A stretch of 9,361 nucleotides of DNA from Candidatus Nealsonbacteria bacterium RIFCSPLOWO2_01_FULL_38_120 (GCA_001821475.1 MHMF01000012.1:11328-20688), one strand, 5' to 3'; counted from the first letter of the stretch, positions 1 to 5,634 are shown. The notes: a model not told the origin generated them from the letters alone. Numbers and translations: made by a program.

Positions 1-11
1 ACAACAGGGGC

Positions 12-17
12 TATAAT
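12..17 (+). promoter_or_regulatory. Candidate -10 box of the left cassette
   Basis: A perfect TATAAT lies 12 nt before the ATG at 30. The matching -35 region would fall left of the window, so the promoter cannot be completed. If used, transcription would start around base 24 and give a leader of only a few bases. The assignment rests on one hexamer in AT-rich DNA. Confidence 0.35.
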
Positions 18-29
18 GTTAATAACTAT

Positions 30-235
30 ATGGCTGGAATATCAACAAAGCTTGGTAAAAACTTAAACGGATAAGAACCGCTAAAAAATTGTCGCAAGGG
101 GCAATCGCACGAAAATTGGAAGTCCATCGGGCGTATATTAGTGGGATTGAAAGTGGAAAAAGAAACCCCACGCTTGCGACAATTCAAAGATTAGCCGAAG
201 CTCTTGGCGTTTCGGCTGATGAATTATTGAAATAA
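30..235 (+). pseudogene. XRE-family (controller/Cro-CI type) DNA-binding regulator, frameshifted
   Basis: Read from the ATG at 30, the peptide starts MAGISTKLGKNL and then hits TAA at 72-74. From base 68 the frame one step back continues as RIRTAKKLSQGAIARKL and runs to the TAA at 233-235. Joined, the two pieces give a 68-residue protein that is helix-turn-helix from end to end: the LSQGAIARKL helix pair, then VHRAYISGIESGKRNP, then LATIQRLAEALGVSADELLK. That is the classic HTH_3/XRE layout and the usual length of restriction-modification controller proteins. One A missing from the run at 65-67 explains the break and would restore NLKRIR. The second frame has no good start of its own; its first TTG, at 89, would cut off helix 1. 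The stop is 2 nt before the next gene, so it looks like the first gene of the cassette operon and its likely autoregulator. It may be a true pseudogene, a sequencing error in a homopolymer, or a recoded gene; the family call itself is secure. Confidence 0.8.
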
Positions 236-237
236 TT

Positions 238-531
238 ATGGAAACAATAATTTTATTGATATTTGGCGGTTTGATTTTATGGGGGATTATAGCCGCCATT
301 GTTGAAAAAATAAGACAACCAATTAGGGATAAGGCGGCACAAGAAGCTTTAAAAGATTTTGATATTCAAAAACAAAAGGAAGAAGTTTTATCCGTAAATA
401 ATAATTTTATCCCCGAAGAAATGAAATGTCTTAAATGTAATGGAATGTTAGTACGTCGCATTGGAAAATTCGGTCAATTTTGGGGTTGTGTTAATTTTCC
501 GAATTGTCATCTTACTAAACGCAAACTTTAA
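238..531 (+). CDS. Small membrane-anchored protein with topoisomerase-type C4 zinc finger
   Basis: This is a 97-residue protein. Residues 1-22 (METIILLIFGGLILWGIIAA onward) form one hydrophobic helix, followed by a basic/charged stretch to about 60. The C-terminus carries four cysteines, C64 and C67 (CLKC), then C84 and C90 (GCVNFPNC), in the pattern of the zf-C4_Topoisom DNA-binding finger, including GKFGQFWGC before the third cysteine. In known families this finger is found in type IA topoisomerases and at the end of membrane-bound Mrr-type nucleases. Here there is an anchor and a finger with no catalytic domain between them, while the next gene supplies a nuclease. It would sit in the inner membrane with the finger in the cytoplasm. 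It starts 2 nt after the regulator stop with no Shine-Dalgarno, which suggests coupled translation. The role in DNA binding or nuclease tethering is inference. Confidence 0.75.
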   Translation: METIILLIFGGLILWGIIAAIVEKIRQPIRDKAAQEALKDFDIQKQKEEVLSVNNNFIPEEMKCLKCNGMLVRRIGKFGQFWGCVNFPNCHLTKRKL

Positions 532-533
532 AT

Positions 534-1652
534 ATGGGATATTTTGAAACAAAGAAAAAAGAGCTTGAAGATTTAATTAAACTCGTTCAACAAGAAAAGA
601 GCCGTTTTGAAATTATCGCAAGCCGAGAGAGGCAAGAATTAGACGGGAAAATAGAATGGAATAAAAAATTAAAAGAAGGCGTTGAGCAAATGGCAAAAGA
701 AAGACAAATCGGTTTTCCTTGGCTCGCAAAGGCCTACGAGGAACTTTTATCTCTGCAGGATAAAAAGTTGGTTGGTTATCTTCGCAATAAAAAACACCCC
801 GCTATTAAATCAAGCGAAATTATAAGCGAACAGGCACGACTAAAAAGAGAGGCAATAAGAGATAAAAAGATAGCGGAATATTTGGTAGCTTATTACGAAA
901 ATATTGCCCCATTTCTTGTTGACTTAAAAGAGGAAGTTGATATTGCTACCGAAGAAGAAAGGGCTTTACTGAAAGAATATTCAGAAGAAGAACTGCAAGA
1001 TTACGCAACGCATTATTTAACAAAAGAGGAATACAGAAAATTACCGAGCGTTGAGAAAAATCAAATGGCCTTTGATCGTTTTTGGAAAAGTCCAAAATCA
1101 AAATGGCTAATAGGTCGTCTTTACGAAAGATTTGTCGGCTATCTTTACGAAGAACAGGATTATGATGTGGAATATGTTGGAATATTTAAAGGATTTGAAG
1201 ATTTAGGACGAGATTTAATTTGTCAGAAGAATAACGAATTCATTGTTATCCAATGTAAAAATTGGGCAAAATTTAGGACAATTTATGAAAAACATATTTT
1301 CCAATTTTTTGGCACAGTTTTTCAATATAAAGACGAAAATCCAAACAAAAAAGTAAAAGCGATTTTTTATACTTCAACTGGGTTATCTGATTTAGCGAGG
1401 CGTTTTTCAAAAGAACTCGGGATAGAATTAAAAGAGAATTTTAAATTTGATAAAGATTACGCCTCAATAAAATGTAATGTTTCTCGCGTTGATGGAACAA
1501 AAATTTATCATTTACCATTTGACCAGCAATACGATAATACTAAAGTTGAGAAAAAACGCGGTGAATTTTATTGCAGAAAAGTAAAAGAGGCGGAAGAAGC
1601 TGGTTTTAGGCGAGCATTTAGGTATAAGGGAAATAAACAACAAAAAGCATGA
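534..1652 (+). CDS. Mrr-like (PD-(D/E)XK) restriction endonuclease
   Basis: This is a 372-residue protein. Residues 1-175 are strongly charged and helical, probably coiled coil. Residues 190-300 form a Mrr_cat/restriction-endonuclease fold: GRLYERFVGYLYEE (E199), then a strand leading to DLGRDLI with D227, then FIVIQCKNW with Q240-x-K242, the D...(E/Q)xK metal-binding set of PD-(D/E)XK nucleases in its QxK form. The strand KAIFYTSTGLSDLARRF follows, as in Mrr-type folds. The C-terminus from about 322 (KIYHLPFDQQYD, then EFYCRKVKEAEEAGFRRAFR) resembles the small Ada-like metal-binding module found after some nucleases, but most of its metal ligands are missing. It probably cuts foreign or modified DNA in the cytoplasm. 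It starts 2 nt after the zinc-finger gene and overlaps the next gene by 4 nt (ATGA). No methyltransferase is in view, so it may be a modification-dependent (type IV-like) enzyme or part of a larger system to the left. Specificity cannot be read. Confidence 0.85.
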   Translation: MGYFETKKKELEDLIKLVQQEKSRFEIIASRERQELDGKIEWNKKLKEGVEQMAKERQIGFPWLAKAYEELLSLQDKKLVGYLRNKKHPAIKSSEIISEQARLKREAIRDKKIAEYLVAYYENIAPFLVDLKEEVDIATEEERALLKEYSEEELQDYATHYLTKEEYRKLPSVEKNQMAFDRFWKSPKSKWLIGRLYERFVGYLYEEQDYDVEYVGIFKGFEDLGRDLICQKNNEFIVIQCKNWAKFRTIYEKHIFQFFGTVFQYKDENPNKKVKAIFYTSTGLSDLARRFSKELGIELKENFKFDKDYASIKCNVSRVDGTKIYHLPFDQQYDNTKVEKKRGEFYCRKVKEAEEAGFRRAFRYKGNKQQKA

Positions 1653-2134
1653 ACAAGGGTGAAAAAAAGAAAATGAAGGAAGGAATGAAAAAGACTATTA
1701 GACGACTGGCTGTTGCCCATGTTAAGAAAGGCGTTAAGTGGCACGGAGCTAATTTGCACGCAGTTTCAGCTTTGTGTATTTGTTGTTTTATAGATGCTCT
1801 TGGTAAATATATTTATGGTGGGGATGCAGATAAATGTAAATTCAAGCGATTGATAGAAAATTATATGCCGAGCTTTTACAAAACTTTAATTGATAAAGCT
1901 ACGAGCGAAAGGCAGAAAGAACGAGAATTTTATCTTGAATTATTTTACTCTCATGTTAGGTCTGGTTTGGTTCATGAGTATTTCCCCAAACAAAAAAATG
2001 CAAAAGTTGAAATAAAATCCAGAAATTGCAATAAAATAGTTTCCGGCTCAAAGAATAAATTGATTATCTGTTTGCCTGAATTGAAAAAAGAATTTGAAAA
2101 TAGTTTAGATAGAGCATTGGGTGATATTTTGTAG
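1649..2134 (+). CDS. Small HEPN-like protein, putative RNase (Rx4H motif)
   Basis: This is a 161-residue protein that I do not recognise by name. It has a lysine-rich N-terminus (1-30), a predicted helix with several cysteines (LHAVSALCICCFIDALGKYI, 36-55), and a helix ending in ELFYSHVRSGLVHEYFPK. In that helix R104-x4-H109 matches the Rx4-6H catalytic motif of HEPN RNases, and it sits where HEPN proteins carry it, on the second long helix. HEPN proteins act as toxins in toxin-antitoxin pairs and as effectors in many defence systems, cutting tRNA or mRNA. The ATG overlaps the nuclease stop (ATGA, 1649-1652), a strong sign of translational coupling and of a shared job. No separate antitoxin follows. 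The HEPN call rests on one motif plus helical context and needs a profile or structure search. The gene reality is well supported by the overlap and length. Confidence 0.65.
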   Translation: MNKGEKKKMKEGMKKTIRRLAVAHVKKGVKWHGANLHAVSALCICCFIDALGKYIYGGDADKCKFKRLIENYMPSFYKTLIDKATSERQKEREFYLELFYSHVRSGLVHEYFPKQKNAKVEIKSRNCNKIVSGSKNKLIICLPELKKEFENSLDRALGDIL

Positions 2135-2215
2135 TGGCGGCGCGCTCCGTTTTGCGGGGCACGAAATTCGGCGGCGGCGGAAAAGCGAGGGCGGGCAATT
2201 CGTCAGTTTAGGTTT
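2135..2215. other. GC-rich spacer segment with a hairpin, no gene seen
   Basis: Directly after the HEPN-like gene the base composition jumps, with runs of GGC/CGG, unlike both neighbours. GCTCCG at 2144-2149 can pair with CGGGGC at 2155-2160 around a TTTTG loop. No U-tract follows, so it is not a clear intrinsic terminator. One frame stays open for about 25 codons here but has no start and no family I recognise. It may be the scar or boundary of an inserted cassette; that is inference. Confidence 0.35.
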
Positions 2216-2262
2216 CGTTTCTTGCATTTGTGAATCAAATTCGGAAGAATAATTTCAAAAGT

Positions 2263-2350
2263 TTGTTGCTGTTTTTTATCGGCAGCCAACAAGGATAAGA
2301 TTGAAAGGTTGCCTTACGGCTTCATCGCGAGGCGCATTTTTGTCTTATCC
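2263..2350. repeat. Inverted repeats forming a possible structured RNA
   Basis: TTGTTGCTG at 2263-2271 pairs with CAGCCAACAA near 2283-2292 with one bulge. GGATAAGA at 2293-2300 pairs perfectly with TCTTATCC at 2343-2350, and this closing stem encloses a small GCC-TTAC-GGC hairpin. A T-run (2338-2341) lies just inside the right arm. The arrangement suggests a folded RNA or the end of the cassette transcript. It cannot be a riboswitch of the ABC genes if their promoter at 2374-2402 is right, since it lies upstream of that promoter. I recognise no known RNA family. Confidence 0.35.
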
Positions 2351-2373
2351 TAAATTGTTGCGCAAAATTAAGG

Positions 2374-2402
2374 TTGTTTGAAAAATTATTTTTTGGTAAA
2401 AT
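2374..2402 (+). promoter_or_regulatory. Promoter of the ABC exporter operon, leaderless geometry
   Basis: TTGTTT (2374-2379) is followed by a 17-nt spacer and TAAAAT (2397-2402). The spacer ends in TGG, which gives an extended -10 (TGn). The ATG at 2409 is exactly the seventh base after the -10, where transcription would begin. No Shine-Dalgarno is present. The xseA promoter has the same -35, spacing and ATG position. Confidence 0.6.
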
Positions 2403-2408
2403 AAAAAT

Positions 2409-3161
2409 ATGGAAATAATAAAAACGAAAAATTTATCTAAAAGATATAATGGAAATTTAGCGGTTGATTCCCTTAATTTATCCATTGAGAAAAATCGCAT
2501 TGTTGGATTGGTGGGTCCCAATGGTTCAGGAAAAACTACGGCTATGCGCATGATTTGCGGATTGTTAAGGCAGACTAACGGCGAGGTGGAAATTAATGGC
2601 TTAAATTTGTCGCGCAATTTATCAAAAATTCAAGAGATGCTCGGTTATTTGCCTCAGCAGAACGCTTTATTTCCCGACTTGACTGTTTATGAAAATTTAT
2701 ATTATTTCGGCGCGGTATTCGGGGTTTGCGATAGAAAACTGCTTAATCGTAAAATAAATGATTTATTGGAAAAATTAGGGCTTAAAGATCAGAAAAAGCA
2801 AAGAATAGAAAAGCTTTCCGGAGGATTTCAGCGAAGGACGGCGGTTGCTTGCTCTTTGCTTCATAACCCGGAAATTATTATTTTAGACGAGCCGACAATA
2901 GGGCTTGACCCGGCCATCAGAGTGGAATTTTGGAATCTGTTTAAGGGATTGAAAAGTCAGGGGAAAACCATTTTAATAAGCACTCATTATATGGAAGAAG
3001 CGGATGAATGCGACGAAGTAATTATTTTAAATCGGGGAAAGTTAGCCGGTTTTGGCGGGCCAGATGAACTGAGAAAAAAAGTTTTCGGCAATGTCTATGA
3101 TTTGTCTCAGACAAAGAGCAAAAACAGTTTTGAAAATGTTTATTTAAATTTGACTAAATAA
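2409..3161 (+). CDS. ABC-2 type exporter, ATP-binding subunit
   Basis: This 250-residue cytoplasmic ATPase powers the membrane permease encoded next. All the expected motifs are intact: Walker A GPNGSGKTT (36-44), Q-loop at Q83 in YLPQQNALFP, ABC signature LSGGF (136-140), Walker B IIILDEP with D160 and E161, D-loop GLDP, and H-loop H193 in ISTHYMEEADECD. The GLVGPNGSGKTT opening and the THYMEEAD motif match the drug, polysaccharide or lantibiotic exporter branch (CcmA/DrrA-like), not importers. The length is normal for a single-domain subunit with a short C-terminal tail. The start at 2409 is supported by the promoter placed seven bases upstream, and the gene appears leaderless. The permease starts 20 nt downstream, so the two form an operon. 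The exported substrate cannot be read from the sequence; no accessory gene betrays it. Confidence 0.93.
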   Translation: MEIIKTKNLSKRYNGNLAVDSLNLSIEKNRIVGLVGPNGSGKTTAMRMICGLLRQTNGEVEINGLNLSRNLSKIQEMLGYLPQQNALFPDLTVYENLYYFGAVFGVCDRKLLNRKINDLLEKLGLKDQKKQRIEKLSGGFQRRTAVACSLLHNPEIIILDEPTIGLDPAIRVEFWNLFKGLKSQGKTILISTHYMEEADECDEVIILNRGKLAGFGGPDELRKKVFGNVYDLSQTKSKNSFENVYLNLTK

Positions 3162-3181
3162 TAGCAGTAGGCCTGTAAAAT

Positions 3182-4249
3182 ATGAAATATCTAAAAATTA
3201 TTTGGCAGAATATTGTTAAAGAATATCTGGTTATTATAAGAAAGCCGGCCGGGTTGATTTTTTGGATTGTTTTGCCATTTACTATTTTGGTGGTTTTCGG
3301 CGTTTCTTTTCCTGGAGGATTTTTAGAGATAAAGCGCGCTCCTGTCGTGATTTTGGAAGACGGGAATAACCAGGTATTAGTTGATTCCGTTAAAGAGAGA
3401 ATTTCTTCTGAATATTTTAGCATAACAATCAAAAAAGGGGACGATTCTATCTTGAGAGAATTAGTGGCGGGAGAAAATTATATGTTAGGAATTTATCCGA
3501 CAATGTCTGGGTATGATGTTAAAACTTTTATAGTGGTGGATAATTCCAATCCTTTAGCCGAGGGGCCTGTTTTAAACACATTGACAAATAAATTAAAAGG
3601 AGATAGAGGCGTTTTTGTGGAGAGGATAAATCTCTACAAAGAAGATTTCGGATTTGTCGGCTATTTATTCCCGGGAATTATTGCAATAGGAATAATGTTT
3701 ATCTCGCTTAATGTCGCGTCTATGGGGGTTATTAGGGAGCGAATACTTGGGAGCCTGGAAAGGATTTTAAGCGCGCCTTCTCCTCTTTGGCTTTTTTTAA
3801 TCAGCAAATATTTAGCTTATATTGTTTTGGCGTCTATTTCCGGAATATTAGTTTTGGCTGCCGGAAATATTTTATTCAATATACCAATCAGCGGGTCTAT
3901 CTGGCTGGTAATATTGTTAGAAGTTTTTACCGCTTTGCCGTTTATAGGATTGGCTTTAGCGGCTTCTATTATTGGAAAATCGGAATTTGAATCTCAGGCT
4001 ATCGCCAATTTTATAGCCATTCCTTTAATGTTTATTTCCGGAGTATTTTTTCCAGTTCAATGCATGCCAAATTATATCCGAACAGTGGCGGAAATTTTGC
4101 CTTTAACTTTTTCTGTTGACGCTTTAAGGGATGTTATTATAAAGGGACTGGGATATTCTGATATTATTTATGCTTTTGGCGCGCTTTCCCTTTACGCCTT
4201 ATTGTTTTTTATTTTGGTTATACTTATATTCCGAAAAAGAAAAAAGTAA
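3182..4249 (+). CDS. ABC-2 type exporter, permease subunit
   Basis: This 355-residue integral membrane protein is the transmembrane partner of the preceding ATPase. I count six hydrophobic segments at about 22-42, 159-181, 203-231, 238-264, 274-292 and 328-350. A large soluble loop (about 45-157) sits between the first two, which is the ABC2_membrane_3/YhgE-DrrB layout with an extracytoplasmic domain. Between segments 2 and 3 lies RERILGSLERILSAPSPLW, the typical ABC-2 coupling region (the RERE.GTLE.L..TP motif). The stretch PLMFISGVFFPVQCMPNYIR followed by LPLTFSVDALRDVI is the other ABC-2 hallmark. As a homodimer with two ATPases it would export a substrate that I cannot name. It has no clear Shine-Dalgarno; translation probably follows from the upstream gene 20 nt away. 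The transcript should end in the palindrome that begins 4 nt after the stop. Confidence 0.9.
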   Translation: MKYLKIIWQNIVKEYLVIIRKPAGLIFWIVLPFTILVVFGVSFPGGFLEIKRAPVVILEDGNNQVLVDSVKERISSEYFSITIKKGDDSILRELVAGENYMLGIYPTMSGYDVKTFIVVDNSNPLAEGPVLNTLTNKLKGDRGVFVERINLYKEDFGFVGYLFPGIIAIGIMFISLNVASMGVIRERILGSLERILSAPSPLWLFLISKYLAYIVLASISGILVLAAGNILFNIPISGSIWLVILLEVFTALPFIGLALAASIIGKSEFESQAIANFIAIPLMFISGVFFPVQCMPNYIRTVAEILPLTFSVDALRDVIIKGLGYSDIIYAFGALSLYALLFFILVILIFRKRKK

Positions 4250-4253
4250 ATGT

Positions 4254-4302
4254 AAAGCGGAGTATATCAGCCACGATCGTGGCTGATATACTCCGCTTTT
4301 TA
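4254..4302. terminator. 46-bp perfect palindrome, intrinsic terminator
   Basis: Bases 4254-4299 are a perfect palindrome with no spacer, centred on CCACGATCGTGG. As RNA it forms a very long stem ending in a run of U (4297-4301), so it should end the ABC operon transcript; the A-run at the left end makes it weakly bidirectional. The same 12-bp core occurs in the palindrome at 5473-5524. The right arm also contains TATACT (4287-4292), a possible -10 for the cyclophilin gene that starts only 11 nt after the palindrome. Confidence 0.85.
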
Positions 4303-4310
4303 ACCGCGCT

Positions 4311-5009
4311 ATGCAGAAAAAATATATTATTATCGCAATAATCGCCTTAACGCTTTTGGCTTTGATTATTTACAGTAAACGGGGAGAAAAGCCATCGGGA
4401 AAAATTAATCAGAATAATCAAACGAACAACGGGCAGGCAAATTTGCAGGAAAATAATAACAACAATAATGAGCCGCAAGCCGGCCCTGAAGAGGGGAACG
4501 AAGCTGTTTTAAAAAATATGAGCCACATAATAACCATCAAAACCAATATGGGAGAAATTCGTTTTACCACCTATGACGCGGACGCGCCCAAAACCGTTGA
4601 TAATTTCATCACTCTTGTAAATAAAGAATTTTATGATAATGTCATATTTCACAGGGTAATAGACGGATTTATGATTCAGGGCGGAGATCCGACCGGCACA
4701 GGCAGGGGAGGGCCTGGATATTCTTTTGAAGACGAGCTTAATCCAAAAACAGAATCCTACAAACTTGGTTATGTGAAAGGAACTGTCGCGATGGCTAATG
4801 CGGGTCCCAACACCAATGGCAGCCAGTTTTTTATTATGGTTGCAGACAAGCCACTGCCCAATAATTACACTATTTTTGGTAAAGTCCTTTCCGGCCAGGA
4901 AGTCGCGGACGCAATCGCCAAAACAAGAACAGACGCAAACGATAAGCCCCTTTCTCCAATCACAATGGAAAAAGTAACCGCGCAGGACGCGCCGGAAAAC
5001 CAATATTAA
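4311..5009 (+). CDS. Membrane-anchored cyclophilin-type peptidyl-prolyl cis-trans isomerase
   Basis: This 232-residue protein would speed the cis-trans switch of prolyl bonds in proteins outside the membrane. Residues 5-21 form a hydrophobic helix after MQKK with no lipobox cysteine and no clear cleavage site, so it is probably an N-terminal anchor. Residues 27-66 are a disordered linker rich in Asn, Gln and Glu, with a run of five or more Asn. The cyclophilin domain fills about 71-225: FHRV with catalytic R115, GFMIQGGDPTGTG (Q123), GPGYSFEDE, MANAGPNTNGSQFFI (161-175, with the F and Q pocket residues) and YTIFGKV. It is the short bacterial PpiA/PpiB type. The ATG at 4311 is the first in frame and sets a clean signal-anchor start; there is no Shine-Dalgarno. 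It lies 11 nt after the strong palindrome, so its promoter must overlap that palindrome or it depends on read-through. Confidence 0.92.
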   Translation: MQKKYIIIAIIALTLLALIIYSKRGEKPSGKINQNNQTNNGQANLQENNNNNNEPQAGPEEGNEAVLKNMSHIITIKTNMGEIRFTTYDADAPKTVDNFITLVNKEFYDNVIFHRVIDGFMIQGGDPTGTGRGGPGYSFEDELNPKTESYKLGYVKGTVAMANAGPNTNGSQFFIMVADKPLPNNYTIFGKVLSGQEVADAIAKTRTDANDKPLSPITMEKVTAQDAPENQY

Positions 5010-5060
5010 TATTACGGGAACACTTCCCGTAGTTGCTACGGGAAGTGTTCCCGTAATATT
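5008..5060. repeat. Nested inverted repeat after the cyclophilin gene
   Basis: Two perfect 25-nt arms (5008-5032 and 5036-5060) face each other across a TTG loop. Each arm is itself a smaller hairpin: ACGGGA, five bases, TCCCGT. The stop codon of the cyclophilin gene overlaps the left end. The RNA can form either one long stem or two short ones. No U-tract follows the right arm, so termination is possible but less clear than at the other palindromes. A cruciform or a mobile repeat remnant is an alternative reading. Confidence 0.75.
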
Positions 5061-5104
5061 GGAAGTTTAGCAAGAGATTAAACGAAAGCTCATTTTATTT
5101 TGAT

Positions 5105-5110
5105 AAGGAG
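5105..5110 (+). promoter_or_regulatory. Strong Shine-Dalgarno AAGGAG fixing the start at 5119
   Basis: AAGGAG stands 8 nt before the ATG at 5119, an ideal spacing. An earlier ATG at 5114-5116 opens the two-codon frame ATG GCA TGA, whose stop overlaps the true start, so a terminating ribosome could restart there. This is one of only two strong Shine-Dalgarno sites in the window. Confidence 0.7.
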
Positions 5111-5118
5111 AAAATGGC

Positions 5119-5397
5119 ATGACAAAGAGAAAGTATGTTTGGTATATTGAACCGCTGGATAGCGCGACGAACGAGGTTTTGAGTCGAGAGCTTGCGGTAT
5201 TTAGCCGGAAAGTTATTTGCGAAGACAGCAAGAAACACAATCTCTGGGATTGCTCTTGGGATTTTGTCTTCGCGTTAAAGAAAAGCAAAAAACATCTTGA
5301 CCTTAAATTCAGGGTTTTCAATCGTCGGGGAATGGGCCAAATCCGCGAGTTCAAATTTCCTTATCTCAAAAAGCGGAAGCGTTGGAGAGATTTTTAA
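5119..5397 (+). CDS. Conserved-looking small basic protein of unknown function
   Basis: This 92-residue protein is one I do not recognise. It starts MTKRKYVWYIEPLDSATNEV, has a central VICEDSKKHNLWDCSWDFVFAL with two cysteines and two or three tryptophans, and ends in a very basic tail (about 53-92, rich in K/R, finishing YLKKRKRWRDF). There is no signal peptide or membrane helix, so it is probably cytoplasmic. The basic tail would suit nucleic acid or ribosome binding, but this is only charge-based inference. Gene reality is supported by the textbook Shine-Dalgarno at 5105-5110, by flanking terminators on both sides (5008-5060 and 5431-5461), and by a protein-like mix of residues. It stands alone as a single-gene unit. 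Confidence 0.7.
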   Translation: MTKRKYVWYIEPLDSATNEVLSRELAVFSRKVICEDSKKHNLWDCSWDFVFALKKSKKHLDLKFRVFNRRGMGQIREFKFPYLKKRKRWRDF

Positions 5398-5430
5398 CGG
5401 AAAAAATAGCACCGTTTTCGTAGGGAAATC

Positions 5431-5461
5431 AAAACTGCCAATTTTCATCGGCAGTTTTTTT
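5431..5461 (+). terminator. Intrinsic terminator of the 92-residue gene
   Basis: AAAACTGCC (5431-5439) pairs with GGCAGTTTT (5450-5458) around a 10-nt loop, and the T-run continues to 5461. It lies 33 nt after the stop codon at 5397. Confidence 0.85.
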
Positions 5462-5472
5462 ATTTTAGTCAA

Positions 5473-5524
5473 AATTTATCATCAATTAAAAACCACGATC
5501 GTGGTTTTTAATTGATGATAAATT
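5473..5524. repeat. 52-bp perfect palindrome with core CCACGATCGTGG
   Basis: Bases 5473-5524 are symmetric about the centre between 5498 and 5499 with no mismatch and no spacer. The GC core CCACGATCGTGG is flanked by AAAAA and TTTTT, so it can act as a terminator in both directions, and it is then extended by AT-rich arms. The same 12-bp core occurs in the palindrome at 4254-4299 although the arms differ. It follows a complete terminator (5431-5461), so termination need not be its only role. Confidence 0.85.
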
Positions 5525-5568
5525 GCGCGCGAGGAGCGAAGGAAGATATTCTGTTGCGGAAAAATTCC

Positions 5569-5602
5569 AAAAGTCCATTTGCTACATAGCAACGGACTTT
5601 TT
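5569..5602. terminator. Hairpin with flanking A and T runs, likely terminator
   Basis: AAAAGTCC (5569-5576) pairs with GGACTTTT (5594-5601), and within it TTGCT pairs with AGCAA around ACAT, leaving a small internal bulge. Five Ts close the right side. The symmetry of A and T runs suits termination from either direction. It is the third such structure in a row after the 92-residue gene. Confidence 0.65.
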
Positions 5603-5634
5603 GTTCGATTTTAGGGTTGGTATATATAAAAAGT

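Noticed and set aside
2218..2408. Riboswitch controlling the ABC exporter
   Set aside because: The folded region lies upstream of the probable promoter at 2374-2402 and so would not be in the exporter transcript; no known aptamer consensus is visible.
4509..5003. A 164-codon frame on the - strand across the cyclophilin gene
   Set aside because: The + strand carries intact cyclophilin motifs here; the reverse frame is low-complexity and matches nothing.
5473..5524. CRISPR repeat or attachment site reading of the palindromes
   Set aside because: There are only two core copies about 1.2 kb apart with genes between them, no regular spacers, and no integrase or cas gene in the window.
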